A stretch of DNA of 64,000 nucleotides from Lampris incognitus (GCF_029633865.1 NC_079230.1:28894009-28958008); one strand, 5' to 3'. Positions 21,110 to 33,500 are shown, numbered from the stretch's first letter. Notes: generated from the letters alone by a model not told the origin. A program made the numbers and translations.

Positions 21110-24100
21110 GAGGAGTTCACTTCTACTTCGTTGCTGGTTGTTGGGAAGTGACTGGAGTAGCTGGTCGGAGTTCGGCGGTGTGCAGTATGGCGTCCCTCCC
21201 TGGCGAGGGCTCGCCTCCTCCGTCCATCAGACACGGGGTTAGAGTCGTGGTTGACTCGGGGTACTCTGTCGAACGGGTTCTTCTGGCTGCAGGAGCACGG
21301 CTCGGCTATGAGAACATCACATACGGGTCTCTCACCCGTTGGTCGAGAGAGGCCTGGTGCTGGACGATCTGTTGGTAGCCGTCTCGCCATTGTTTGTGCC
21401 GTCGACACGCGTTACCGTGTCAGGCGTAGCTCCGCTTATCCCGAACGAGCTCCTCTGAGTCTTTTCGGAAAGTTTGCTCGTGGGTTCAGGGTAGTTCTTC
21501 TGGGTTGTGACCACGCCAGACTGCGGCATGTTGACTCCCTGCGGAGGCAGGCGTCCGTGTGTTTAAATGACCCCTCAGAACATCTACAAGCGCCATTCAG
21601 AGTCAAACATGACAACGGTTTCCACAGTTCTGGCAGTACGACATGTTTCGAGTGTGGCGATGTCGGCCACAAACGTCCATCATGCCCGCGCGGGGAGCCC
21701 ACAGTGAGCAGCGGTTCAGGTGAGCCGCCGCCTGGAGGCGCTGCTGAGAGCGGTAACCCGCAAATGGTGCAGTAGGAAGCGGGAGATACTGCAACCGGTG
21801 AGACACAACCTGGTTTATAGAGAGATGAAACACCCGAGCAGCACAGCTATAATGAAAGTAACAGTAAAGTCAGTGATACTGAAGCACAGGGTACGGATGC
21901 ATGCAGAGACGGAGGACAGAACCAGTGAGAGACAGCCACCCGGCTGAGGCTGAGGGTCGGGTCTCTGCAACAGGTGGGTCACACTGAAAAGGCTGAAAAT
22001 GAACACGAGGACATGTTAGAGGAGGATAGCCTAGCACGGTTTACTGTTGTCCTGTCACAGGGTGGTCAGCAGTCATATCAGCACGTCCATTAAAGGAGAC
22101 TGTTGAGTTCCTCGGTGAAACTTATGGCGGACAGTCTGTGGAGATAACAGATTTCCTGTGGACAGGTTTGTTAATTCGCTTATGAAGATTAGAAGAACGG
22201 TTGGCTATGACGAGCCCAGTAAACAGAAGAGGTTTCATCTGAACAAGATTCTGGCTAAACTTGGGGGGGGGGGGAAGCGGCGAAATGTTCCTTTAAATGC
22301 AAAATAAATAAATAAATAAAATGGCTGAAGCACGAAAGGGTTTTTCCCTCTTGGAAAGGCCCCACTGTTTTCTCTAATTTCTTTTCTTGCCTCTTTCACG
22401 GGAAGATTGCGGGTAGGTAAGGGGTTTGAATATAAAGGGAGGATGGGATGGGGACGAGCGAGGTATGGTAGCTGAGCTGTGCAGAGTTAAATACACAGAT
22501 GTGACACACTCCTCTGTAGACAGTAAGGCAGAGTGGGGAACGGGGTCGGACAGGCCAGGTTGTTTCAGCCGTGGTACCAACTTTAGTGCAGGTGCAGCCG
22601 TTCTCCTCTCGCAGCGCCTCCGCTTCACCAGTGGTTTGACATGTGAAGTGGAGCAGGGCAGAATCCAAACAGCTCAGGCAACAATCCGAGAAATACCTTG
22701 TGTGTTCATAAACGTGTATGCTTATAACGTTGGCACTGCTCGTGTGAGGTTGTTTAACGAACTGAACGACAAACAAACGGTTCAATAGCGGCTCAATACG
22801 AGCAGTGGGGGGAGACTGGGATCAGCCGACAGCAGCTCGGGAGAGCCTCATCCGTCGTCAGCCTGCTTTCTGTCCGGTGTGGTCGAAGAAAGGCCCTCAC
22901 AGATGTTTGGAGGAAGCGTAACGCAGCAGTTAGGCAGTACACATGGGTAAATGCTGTCGAGGGCAGCCAAGTTGGATAGATTTATCTAAATCAAACACAT
23001 AACAATAATTAACTTCACAATATCGCCTGCTGGGTTTCGAGAACACCATTTAGCTGTGGCGGATTTTTCCTCGCTTGCACAACTTCGACACCGTCCCTGC
23101 TGACACGTCGGTGTACGGTTAACACGTGATAAAGCGTCCTGTCAGTTCTTCTCCGACTTCTGGGGTCAGTGGAGGCTGAGAAAGAAAGAATTTGAAAACT
23201 TTTCTGTCAATACGTAAGGCACACGTTAGCTATAGAGAAAACCTGTCTTGAAGAATGAAAGAAAGAAATTAGGATATTAGAAGATGACGTGATTATTGGG
23301 AATGGTGGCAATAGCAGGACCCAGGAGAGTAGGAGAAAGGCTTTATGTAGGTTTTTATACAGGTAAGCAAAGGGTGCTTTAATGAGAACTCTAAACCAAA
23401 AGACATGCATGTTAGGGTTAATGCTCCTGCCTGTGCCCCTGAGCAAGGCAGTGGAAAGAGGAACCGGAGTTAGTCCCCGGGCGCTGCAGCTGCCCACTGC
23501 TCCTACACAATAAGATGCAGAGAACAAAGTCGTTGTAAGAATACGGTGACAAAATAAAATGGCTTAAAAACTCGAACCTATTCCATTAAAGATGTAGATG
23601 CTCCAACTTCTTGTTTCTTTAAGCTTGAGAGAAAAATTAGAAAAGATAATGTGATGATGTATCTCAATCTTCCAAATGGGGCAATAACAACTGATCCATC
23701 AGAGATGAGGACTCTGGCCATAGACGTTTACAGTGCTCTGTTCAGTGTGGAGAGCTGTGGCTGTGGCTGTGTGGAGAAGATGCTGGGGGGACTGCCTCAG
23801 CTGGCTGAAACACAGGTAGCCTCACTGGAATCCCCCACCTCCTTTGAGGACATGTTTGTGGCAGTTTAGCAGCTCAGCTGTGGCAAAGCCTCTGGAGTTG
23901 ATGGACTTGCTTCAGAGTTTTACAAGAGATTCTGGACTCTGATTGGAAAAGACTTACATGAAGTATTTAAAGACTGTTTAGATTCTGGGATTTTACCTTT
24001 GAATGTAGAAGGGCTGTCCTCACACTCTTATCTAAAAATGGAGATCGTGGCTTACTGAAAAGAAGACCAGTTTCATTGTTATATACAGACTATAAAATAA

Positions 24101-24157
24101 CAGCAAAACGTTTTTCAAATGGACTCAAAGAGTGTATGAATACTGTTGTACGTTGTA
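21110..24157 (+). mobile_element. Decayed Tx1-clade LINE: ORF1 and first part of ORF2
   Basis: ORF1-like sequence (about 21180-22190) holds SLFGKFARGFRVVLLGCDHA, FRVKHDNGF and a CCHC knuckle CFECGDVGHKRPSC (21644-21685), followed by VEFLGETYGGQSVEITDF. ORF2 begins with endonuclease-like sequence (22430-22790: GTNFSAGAAVLLSQRLRF, FINVYAYN). The pre-RT and RT fingers follow (23600-24120: LNLPNGAITTDPSEMR, CGKASGVDGLASEFYKRFW). This order fits Tx1-type LINEs of fish. The frame changes many times and holds numerous stops, so the copy is dead. An unrelated segment interrupts it at 24158. Confidence 0.8.
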
Positions 24158-24640
24158 GCTAGATGTCATCATCATCACTGGCGGTCACTCGGGGTCGATT
24201 ATGACCGTCCTCCCTCTGGGTCCTCAGGTGGACATAAAAGGCTGATCCTGGAGTCGCATAATGGAAGGAGGCCTGCGCGTGACAGCTTTTTATGTGGAGA
24301 GGCTGATGTGCCTGCAGCCACCACACAGTCCTTAGCAGGGGGTGGCCAGAGTCCAATGGCATGAAGAACCAAGACGATTGGGGACCACCCTCTGTTGCAG
24401 CCTTCATCCGCCTTCACTCCCATTGTGACCTGGAGACATCTTCCGCCAGTTCGGCCGTTGAGGTCTTTATTGGATGATGCTTTGTCTGGAACCTCCCCCT
24501 TGACCTTTCCGCCTTGGGTGACCCTACCAGAAGCCAAGCTCCAGATGACATAGCTCTTGGGCTCATTGCTACACACAAGCTTCTCCACCACAGTAAGGCG
24601 GCAATGCAAGACACACAGATGTATTGTGTTCATGAGTGTA
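24158..24640. mobile_element. Unclassified insert inside the Tx1 LINE
   Basis: LINE similarity stops after TGTACGTTGTAGCTAGATGT and resumes near 24641. The intervening 480 bp contain no LINE-like sequence. On the minus strand the wording (AGCTATGTCATCTGGAGC, GGTAGGGTCACCCAAGGCGG) resembles a dispersed fish repeat that I recognise only vaguely and cannot assign to a family. Confidence 0.5.
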
Positions 24641-25023
24641 CAACCAAGGATAATCTGGTTTTGAGCTGGACATTGGCGTTCTTTCTATAGGTCAAGAGAA
24701 GGCTTTCGATAGGGTTGATCATTGTTATTTGTTTTAAAATATTGAACGTTTTGGTTTTTGAGAAAATTGTATTTCATGGATGAAGTTGTTGTACTCTGAA
24801 GCCAGTGTTCTGTTAAAGGTAGGTAGTGCACTCAGCTGACCTATCTCAGTTCAGAGAGGTATAAGACAGAGTCATCCCTTATCTGGAATGCTGTACTCCC
24901 TGGCTCTAGGGCCACTTTTAAATCAACTCAGGCAGGGTCTCTCAGGGCTAACCTTTTCAGACAACGTCACTAATTCAGTTGGTTTGTCAGCATACGCTGA
25001 TAATGTCACAGTTTTCATAACAT
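24641..25023 (+). mobile_element. Tx1-clade LINE, reverse transcriptase core (continues)
   Basis: The RT palm resumes after the insert. It shows GMLYSLALGPLLNQLRQGLS, TFSDNVTNSVGLSAYADN and VTVFIT, running into the assembly gap. The catalytic YADD box reads YADN here, so the second aspartate is lost. Upstream residues also contain stops. The rest of the LINE is either in the gap or absent. Confidence 0.8.
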
Positions 25024-25223
25024 NNNNNNNNNNNNNNNNNNNNNNNNNNNNNNNNNNNNNNNNNNNNNNNNNNNNNNNNNNNNNNNNNNNNNNNNNNNNN
25101 NNNNNNNNNNNNNNNNNNNNNNNNNNNNNNNNNNNNNNNNNNNNNNNNNNNNNNNNNNNNNNNNNNNNNNNNNNNNNNNNNNNNNNNNNNNNNNNNNNNN
25201 NNNNNNNNNNNNNNNNNNNNNNN
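25024..25223. other. Assembly gap of 200 N
   Basis: Exactly 200 unknown bases, a common placeholder for a gap of unknown size. The right flank is simple repeat (CACAAACA, then ACAG units), which probably caused the break. Confidence 0.98.
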
Positions 25224-25244
25224 CACACACAAACAAACAAACAC

Positions 25245-25303
<59 letters not shown>

Positions 25304-25591
25304 TATATTAATGAAGTGGTTTCAGTCCCTCATTGCCCCTCACTTTGCTGCAGCATGGCCACCGGGTAGGGGCTTCCTGGGCAGAGGCAACATGTATTTG
25401 TGTTTTTGTTATTTTTGTGAATTTGAGGTGGTCTTCTTTTCTTATATGTTTGTTTACGTTTCTCCCTCCCTCTCTCCCTCTCTCCCCCCAGTGTGTTTTG
25501 AATCTCTTGGTTGGAAGCAGACACCATTACAATCACTCACAGACACTTTACCTTCGGTGTTTCCACTGCTTTCTCCTTTATTTCTAGCTCC

Positions 25592-25662
<71 letters not shown>
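25224..25662. repeat. ACAG tandem run and CT microsatellite
   Basis: ACAG tetranucleotides (on the other strand CTGT) run from about 25249 to 25302, and a pure CT run covers 25589-25661. The roughly 290 bp between them show no gene. Confidence 0.9.
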
Positions 25663-25664
<2 letters not shown>

Positions 25665-25969
25665 GGTAAATAACTTGTTCATCCCACCTTAAAAATGTAC
25701 CATGCTCCCCAAATCACTGTCCTCCCTCCGACTGCTGCTTGCAGCTGATATGAGAGATCAGTCAAGTGGGGACTCATTTCCTGCATGGTGTCCAGACGCA
25801 GCCTCTCTGGGGGCTTTATCTGGGTAGCCGACTCCATGGATGGAGTTGGATGTTGGGTCGAGACTGCTGCGTAGCTGTGGCTGGGCCTAGGTGGGCCTGG
25901 GCCCACCTAGTTGGCACTCAGGCCCACCCAATCACAAGGCTTCCTTTTTTTGGGGGGGGGGTTCCCTCT

Positions 25970-26092
25970 TTTCTCCCCAATTGTACTTGGCCAATTACCG
26001 AACTCTTTCGAGCCGTCCCGGTCACTGCTCCTCCCCCTCTGCCGATCCGGGGAGGGCTGCAGACTACCACATGCCTCCTCCCATACAGCCCA
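25970..26092 (-). mobile_element. SINE fragment, same family as the SINE inside the U1 array
   Basis: Contains CTCCCCAATTGTACTTGGCC, then CCCCTCTGCCGATCCGGGGA and GCTGCAGACTACCACATGCC. This is the reverse complement of the SINE tail present in every 2,373-bp unit (for example 43940-44060). Only the 3' portion is present. On its left, 25881-25920 holds a GTGGGCCTGGGCCCAC palindrome of unknown origin. Confidence 0.7.
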
Positions 26093-26945
26093 TTCTCACT
26101 CCCAACTCGTCACATATGACGCTTGCTGAGGACGACCTCCTCGCCACTGTTCAGCGCTCTAGGTACCCCTTTAACGTCACCCTTCACCGTGGAGGCACTG
26201 AGATCACTCATAGGCACACACACACACAGTGACTGCGCCTCTTGTGAGCAGGGACTGATTTGCATCAGAGCTCTTGAACTGGCGGGGGATTGCACACTTG
26301 CCTTGTCGTGGGACAATCTTCTGCACTTCACTGGGTCGCTCCCACAACACACCAAGCGCAGCACCGTACGCAGGCCCGCCAGAGTCTCGGGTTTTACATT
26401 ACAGTAAAGAGCTCCGGTTTATTTTATTTCAGAGTGCACTCCTTCTTTGGAATTACTGGTTGATGTTTTAAAGTAAGGTAAATAATATTCAAGGAAGGGG
26501 TCAACGTTTAAAGCGTTTAAAAGTTAAGAGAGTTAACATGAATTGGTTTTTTTTTTCCTTTTCTTTGGCAGTGATTTGAGTTGAACTTACTCTAGACCAA
26601 TTCGTTGTCTTGTAAAGGTAAACATCTCTCTAATTGCAAGAGTCGTGGGATTATTATTTTACTGTATTACAGCACATTTTGTAAATCACTATACATGTTA
26701 GTTTTGAGTAACCTAATTCTTTTGCGTTTGAATTCTACGAGTCAGGTGGTTTGTCTAAAACATACACCTTGTTGGGTTTCACAAGATGTATTCCTGTCAC
26801 ACTTTTATATCCTGGGAGACAGTTAGACACGTAGTAGTGTGCCTAGTCATTCCAGGTGGAGGCACCGCGCTAAGCATCATTGAGGGCAACACTCTGTCCT
26901 CTCAGATTAGAAGGGGCATTGGAAGGGGGTTACATGAATAAGTGT
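26093..26945. other. No gene recognised
   Basis: The part up to about 26400 reads like dispersed repeat sequence (TCCCAACTCGTCACATATGA), but I cannot name the family. The rest appears unique and AT-rich. Confidence 0.35.
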
Positions 26946-26949
26946 CTCT

Positions 26950-28311
26950 ATGTGTTATGAACACTGGTAGGTGGGGATCCAAGCGCAGGACACACACAAT
27001 AGTGGTGGTTTGACAGTGGTAACAGTACCCCCCCCCCCCCCCAACGGACGCCTCCAGGCAGTCCACCAGGCCAGTAGAAGTCCCGGATCAGGGACGCATC
27101 CAAAATGTCCCGATGAGGCACCCAGCACCGTTCCTCAGGCCCATACCCCTCCCAGCCCACCAAAAATTGATAGCCCCAGCCCCGACGGCGCACATCCAGC
27201 AGGTCATCGATGATAAGGTGGCCGGAGGAGAGAGGACTGGTGGAGACAGGTTTGAGCTGAGTAACATGAAACGTGCGGTAAATCTTCATATGAGCAGGCA
27301 GTTTAAGTTTCACAACAGTGGGGTTGACTATGGACTCAATCACATTTAGCCCAATATAGTGGGGAGAGAATTTCCTGGAATCAGTCCTTAAGGGGAGATG
27401 TATGGAAGAAAGCCAAACTTCCTAACCTGACTGATAGTTGGGGGCTGGTGTCTGATGGCGGTTAGCAAGGCGCTTTTTGCGGTCAGTGGAGCAGAACAGG
27501 GCCGTGCGGGCATCCTTCCCCACCTTACTGCAGCGACAAAAATGGGCCTGAACCCAGGGAATGGCGACCTCTTCCTCTAAAGCTGGAAACAAGGGTGGCT
27601 GATAACCCATGGAAGACTCAAATGGTGACATACCTGTAGCAGCGCTGGACAGGGAGTTGTGTGCATACTCGACTGAAGACAGATGAGTACTCCAGGAAGA
27701 GGGGTTCTTGAATGCAATACAATGGAGCACTGCTTCCAGGTCCTGATTGGCTCGCTCCGTCTGGCCATTGGTCTGTGGGTGATAACCAGAGGACAGACTT
27801 ACCGTTGCTCCAAGGGCTTGACAGAGCGCCTTCCAGACTCGGGATATGAACTGGGGCCCACGATCGGACACAGTGTCAAGGGGAATTCCATGGAGGCAGA
27901 AGACGTGGGACATGAGGAGATCAGCAGTCTCTAGAGCTGTGGGGAGCTTGGGGAGAGGCACAAAATGAGCAGCCTTGGAAAATCAGTCCACAGTGATGAG
28001 TATGGTGGTTTTACCTTGGTACAAAGGGAGTCTGGTGACAAAGTCCAAGGCTATGTGGGACCAGGGACGACCAGGAACTGGCAGTGGGCGGAGAAGTTCA
28101 GGAGATGGGTGATGGGAAGCTTTGGCATGCACACAGACCATACAGGCAGCAACAAACGCCAGGGTGCCAGCAATGATGGAGGTCCACCAGAACCTCTACC
28201 TCATGAGGGTCAGAGTCTGGTTGACGTCAGGGTGACAGGCCAACCGTGAGGTGTGTGCCCACTGCAGGACCTGGGAGCGGACAGACTCACGGACAAAAAG
28301 GTGGTTAGCAT
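26950..28311 (-). mobile_element. Ty3/gypsy chromovirus fossil: integrase and chromodomain end
   Basis: A minus-strand fossil of a chromodomain-bearing Ty3/gypsy element. Visible parts are the integrase core ([38 protein letters not shown]) at about 27422-28300, the C-terminal part with HVTQLKPV and a chromodomain ([19 protein letters not shown]) at 26950-27343, a polypurine tract at about 27027-27042 and a short 3' LTR remnant to its left. Gag, protease and reverse transcriptase are absent. It is broken in several places and looks old. Confidence 0.85.
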
Positions 28312-28719
28312 GTCACGGACAGGAGCAGGAGGGGACCCAAAAGCAGACAACAAGGATAGGCTGGGTTTGAACACAGCATTAATCACCAAAAAAAAAAAAA
28401 CATAGACAAAAGCAGCAACAGACAGCAGGTACAGACAGCGGGAAAGCACACAAACTGACAAGGTACTCTAGTGACCAAGAGTCTCTGTGTGTGTCTCAGT
28501 GAGAGTGTGAGAATCTGAGATGAACCGACCATGCGCCAGAGCAACCAAGGGACTAGGGGAGGCCAGAGATTGGGTGCAGGTGCGCAGGAACCGTACAGCC
28601 AATCAGAGTCAGGGGAGGTGAGTGAAGCCGAGCAATCCGGGTCATACAAGCACACGGGCACAGGTGAATTAAAGCACCAATCACGGGATGGGAGCGCACA
28701 GATCACAGACCATGACAGG
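28312..28719 (-). mobile_element. LTR of a second gypsy-type fossil
   Basis: Read on the minus strand, it starts TGTCATGGTCTGTGATC and ends CTGTCCGTGACA, i.e. TG...CA, about 408 bp. A purine-rich tract lies just outside its start (28728-28747). It abuts the integrase fragment on the left. A diverged relative lies in the opposite orientation at 29588-29890. Confidence 0.65.
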
Positions 28720-29410
28720 ACAGGACAGGACCCCGCCCCCCCCCCCCATCAAGGGACAGATTCCAGATGTCCCAAAACCAAAGGACCCAGAGCACCCAGC
28801 AGGACGGACAGAGGGGCACAGGGGGAGGACGAATGGGGCCAGGGATTTCAAGCGGACGGCCCAAGGGCTGGGACCATTTGGGAGGGTGACCAAGACGCAG
28901 GAGGCAGAGCATCTCTAGTGGACTGGCAGATGGATGACGCGGAGGCCAGCGACACTGACAGTACCACCGTGGCTGGAGGGCCGCTGGGGAACCGGACTCC
29001 GGAGGTGGCTGGAGAGTTGCTGGGGAACCAGAAGTTGGAGGCGGCTGGAGAGCCACTGCGGCAAACAGACCTCGGAGGCGGCTGGACGGCTGCTGGGGCA
29101 AACAGACCTCGGAGGCAGCTGAACAGCCGCTGGGGCAAACAGACCTTGAAAGTGGCAGGACAGCCGCTAGGGCAAACAGACCTTGAAAGTGGCAGGACAG
29201 CCGCTGGGGTAAACAGACCTTGGAGGCGGTGGGACAGCCACGGGGCAAACAGACCTCGGATGTGGCGTGGCGGCTGCAGGGCAAACAGAATTCGGAGGCG
29301 GCGGGCCGTCCGTGGGGCAAACAGAACTTGGAGGCGGCGTGGCAGCTGTGGGGCATGGGAGAGCGCAGATCACATACCATGACACGATCCCCCCTCTCAA
29401 GGGACGGGGG
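28720..29410 (-). repeat. 37-bp tandem repeat in the 3' region next to the LTR
   Basis: About ten diverged copies of a unit of roughly 37 bp (GGGCAAACAGACCTTGAAAG, then TGGCAGGACAGCCGCTG) between about 28975 and 29360. Starts at 29136 and 29173 show the spacing. They sit between two homopolymer tracts (28735-28747 and 29406-29420). The position next to an LTR suggests that the array belongs to the untranslated 3' part of the same fossil. Confidence 0.6.
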
Positions 29411-29587
29411 GGGGGGGGGTTGACATAGCAGGTCCATTACCTGGATCAGACTGGGCTCGTTGGGCTTCCCTCACCAGTGATTCAATCCACCACGTAACCG
29501 CAGCCACTATGCGGGAAGAGTTCCAGACTGGAAGGGGCCTCGTCTAGAGAGAACTGGCAAGAGAGAGCGTCAGGTTTAATGTTAAGT
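29411..29587. other. Unassigned stretch between LTR fossils
   Basis: About 180 bp of probable LTR-element sequence that I cannot place. Confidence 0.3.
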
Positions 29588-29890
29588 GAGCATGTCATAG
29601 TCTGTGATCTGGGCTCTCCCATCCCCTGATTGGTGCTTTAATTCACCATGTGCCTGAATGGCCCGAAGTGCTCGGCTTCACTCACCTCCCCTGTCTCCGA
29701 TTGGCTGGCCGGTCCCTGCGCCCAATCTCCCTGATTTGTCTTCCCTGGGTATATATATCCCTTGGTTGCTCTGGCACTTTGTCGATTCGTCTCACACTCT
29801 CACTGAGACACACACTGAGACTCAGAGACTTTTGGTCGCTAGAGTGCCTCGTCTGTTTTGAGCTTTCCCCGTTGTCCATTCCTGCCGTTA
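29588..29890 (+). mobile_element. Partial LTR in opposite orientation
   Basis: Matches the LTR at 28312-28719 when read in the other direction (TGATTGGTGCTTTAATTCACC, CTCACACTCTCACTGAGACA, TTTTGGTCGCTAGAGT) but with many differences and without its last part. The two are relatives of one family rather than a recent pair, and the divergence suggests considerable age. Confidence 0.6.
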
Positions 29891-29894
29891 GTAC

Positions 29895-30213
29895 TGTTGT
29901 AAAACAGTAATTTGACAATGGGTATCGCTAATGTGCTGTACTGCCCTCTAGTGTCTGCTTGTAGTTCCGGTTTGACTTTTCTAAATAAACACGTGAAAGA
30001 GCAATAGGTTATGGGCCCAGAGCGTCGCTAAAAGCCTGTTTTACACCGAGTTTTGTGTGAGTTAAACGGTGTTGTGGAATTCACAATGGAAGATAAGCTG
30101 TTTATTGACAAGCTGAGTGGACCAGAGAACTTGGCAACGTGGAAATTTCAGATGGAACACTTGCTGAAAGTGAAAGGACTATGGGGCATGCTAATGGAGA
30201 TGGATATCCGGGG
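29895..30213 (+). mobile_element. Ty1/copia (GalEa-like) fossil: LTR, primer site and start of gag
   Basis: A probable short LTR (29895-30003, TG...CA) is followed by GGTTATGGGCCCAG (30007-30020). That sequence is complementary to the anticodon-arm region of initiator tRNA-Met, the internal primer site typical of copia elements and especially of the animal GalEa group. A gag start follows at 30086 (MEDKLFIDKLSGPENLATWK), as in copia gag proteins. Only this 5' end is present, and it is cut off by gypsy sequence at about 30214. Confidence 0.7.
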
Positions 30214-30530
30214 TACCCTCAAGGACGACCGCTGGGTCGACAAACTGCCTTGGGTCATGCTTGGGCTCAGGACGGCCCCCAAGGAGGACCTCCAGTCCTC
30301 CTCCGCCGAACTGGTCTACGGACAGCCACTTCGGGTCCCGGGGGATTTCCTTCCCACCGCCACAGCTCCCTAGTCCGCCAGCTGCCAAAGGACTGCGCTG
30401 CAGGAGGAAGCCAGGGCTTTTGCACCAGTCCCCACTTCTCAGCATGGCGGCTCTCAGTCGTCCTATGTCCCCACGGAGCTGCGGTCGGCAGAGTATGTTT
30501 TCATCCGATGGAACCTCTCGACCAATCCAT
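30214..30530 (+). mobile_element. Gypsy integrase fragment, plus strand
   Basis: Contains WVDKLPWVMLGLRTAPKEDL and LVYGQPLRVPGDFLP, from the C-terminal part of integrase of the same gypsy lineage as the neighbouring minus-strand fossil. It lies in the opposite orientation to that fossil. Fragment only. Confidence 0.75.
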
Positions 30531-33500
30531 TCGCTTGAGGGTGATACGCTGTGGTGCGATGGAGCCTCACCCCTAAACCCGCGGCGATCGCCTCCCAGAA
30601 CGCTGACGTGAATTGCGGCCCTCTGTCCGAGGAGAGGTCAGATGGGGTGCCAAAGCGGGCGACCCAGGTTCCGATGAACGCTCCGGCAACCTCAGGCGCT
30701 GTCGTGGACGAAAGCGGGACGGCCTCTGGCCATCGCGTGGTCCTGTCGACCATGGTGAGCAGGTATGTGAAACCACGGGAGGGGGGTAGGGGGCCTACTA
30801 GGTCCATATTCACGTGGTCGAACCTCCTCTCGGGTACCGTGAAAGGTATCAGGGGCGCTTTGACGTGCCAGAGCACCTTGGAGCGTTGGCACTCCACACA
30901 GGTGTCAGCCCAGTCCCTCACATCCTTTTTGAGTCCATGCCAGACAAACTTTGCCGCCACCAACCTCTGTGAAGGCTTTCTGCCAGTGTGAGACAGCCCA
31001 TGGACTGCGTCGAAGACCCGCCGCCTCCAAGCAGTCGGAAAGACGGGGCGGGGCTGACCCGTAGAGACGTCGCACAGGAGCGTGGCGCCGGCGTCGTCGA
31101 AAGCCACAGCCTCCAACTGCAGCCCTGTGACGGCGGTCCTGCATGCCTGCACTCCTGGGTCGGCGGCCTGGTCAGCCGCCATCTGACTGTAGTCGAGTCC
31201 CAAATGGGCGGCCCCGGCGATGGCCCGGGAGAGACAGTCGGCGACCGGGTTGGACTTCCCAGCGACATGCCTCACGTCGGTGGTAAACTCTGAGATGTGG
31301 GCCAACTGTCGCTGCTGGCGGGCTGACCACGGCTCTGCCACCTTGGCCATCGCGAACACCAGCGGTTTGTGATCGACGAAAGCCGTGAACTGGCGGCCCT
31401 CCAGTAGGAAACGAAAGTGCCTAACAGCGAGGAAAAGGCCAAGCAGCTCACGATCAAAGGTGCTGTATTTGCGCTCTCTCAGGTTCAACTGCCGGCTGAA
31501 GAAGGCAAGCGGCTGCCACGCGCCACTCACCCACTGCTCGTAAACCGCGCCAACAGAGTAGTCCGAAGCATCCGTCGTGATGGCGATGGGCGCTCCAGAC
31601 ACAGGGTGTGTCAGCATCGCCGCGTCAGGCAGGGCGGCCTTCACATCCTTAAAAGCCGTGTCCCTCTCTGCAGACCAGTCCACAGCATGTTTGGGGGCTG
31701 TGCCCTTCAGAGCCTCATACTATAGGGGGCGGAGGAGATCAGCATGGATGAACCGGTGGTAGAAGGACACCATGCCAATGAACTCCCGAAGGGACTGGGC
31801 CGTGTGTGGGCGTGGAAAGTCTGCGACGGCCTCCACCTTAGATGGAAGGGGGCCGCCCCATCCTTGGTGACCCGGTGGCCCAGGAAGTCGATGGTGCTCA
31901 GACCAAACTGGCATTTGGCCGGGTTAACTATCAACCCGTGCAGGCTGAGCCTCTCGAAAAGGGCTCTGAGGTGGGACAAGTGCTCGGACACGGAGGCGCT
32001 AGCGACCAGGATGTCATCCAGGTACACAAAGAGGAAAGGCAGGTCCCGCAACACTGAGTCCATGAGGCGTTGGAAGGACTGCGCGGCGTTCTTGAGCCCA
32101 AACGGCCAGCGCAGGAACTCGAACAATCAGAACGGAGTTGTCACAGCCGTTTTGGGGACATCAGCGGGATGGACGGGCACCTGGTGGTATCCACGGACGA
32201 GGTCCACCTTGGAAAAGATCACTTTCCCAGCCAGGTGGGCGGAGAAATCTTGGATGTGAGGAACCGGGTAGCGGTCCGGTGTTGTTGCGTCATTGAGCCG
32301 ACGGTAGTCACCACATGGACGCCACCCACCGCCAGGCTTAGGCACGTTATGGAGGGGTGCTGGAGCGGCGGATGAGGCCGAGGCGCTCCATGTTCTCAAA
32401 CTCCGCCTTGGCGACAGAGAACTTGGTCGGGTCGAGGCGCCGAGCTCGGGCGTGCACCGGCGGGCCAGTGGTGACGATGTGGTGCTCAACCCCATGTTTG
32501 ATCGTAGATGACGAGAATGTGGGCTGAGTGAGGGAGTCAGGGAACTCAGAGAGAAGATGGAGAAACACGTCCTCGTTGGAGAGCATGCTGGACAGCCTGA
32601 CGGAGCCTGTATCACTGAGTGTACACGCGTGTGAAGCGAAGGTGACGGCGTCAATCAGGCGTCGATTCCTGACGTCCACCAGCAGCCCATGAGCACAAAG
32701 GAAATCTGCACCGAGGAGGGGAAATGCCACGTCGGCGGTGACAAAATCCCAGCTGAACCGCTGTCCGTTAAAACACATGTCAATGTGCCTCGTGCTGTAC
32801 GTACGGATAGAGCTGCCGTTAGCAGCGTCCATGGAAGGGCCGTGAGCGCCCGACAGGGCGTCCACGCAGGTACGACACTCCTCTGCGCCCCAGTGTCGCA
32901 TAGGAAACGCCACCCCGAGATGGAGTCTTGCAGGAAAAGTAGCCTGTTGTCCTCCACGCCGACGCCCATGGCCCCTAGTGAGCGCCGGCCTTGGCGTTTC
33001 CCGACGAGCTGAAATTGCACGGGGAGTTGCACTTTTTCGCCTTGGCCCCGGAACTTTGCATGGTAAAGGCACAGGCCGGGCTCCTGTCGCCGACCGGGGG
33101 TTGCCGCGGCGACCACCATGGAGTCACCAGGTGGTGGCGTGTGGGGGTGGGCAGGGGTGAGCGCGGACGCGCAGTGCTGCTGTTGGCTGGCCAGGAAGAA
33201 CTTGTCAGCTTCTTCAGCTAGCTTGCGGCAATCGGTAATGCGGGTGTTAGCAAAAGCGGCACGCACCTGAGCAGGCAGTTGTCGCAGAAACAGTTGGACA
33301 AAGAGGAAATCAGGTGTGTGCGCCGGTCCCAGCAGATTCAGCATTGTGTCCATGAGCTCGGATGGCTTGCTGTCACCCAAGCCTTGCAGAGAAAAGAGAC
33401 GGTGGGCCCTCTCGGCGTCGGAAAGTTCAAAAATCTTCAAGAGGTGGTCTTTGAGCCCCTTGTATTTGTCTGCCGCCGGAGGATTCGTAAGGAGACTCAC

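Noticed and set aside
28531-29382. 283-codon frame on the plus strand
   Set aside because: It reads through an LTR and a 37-bp tandem repeat of a fossil element and has no domain.
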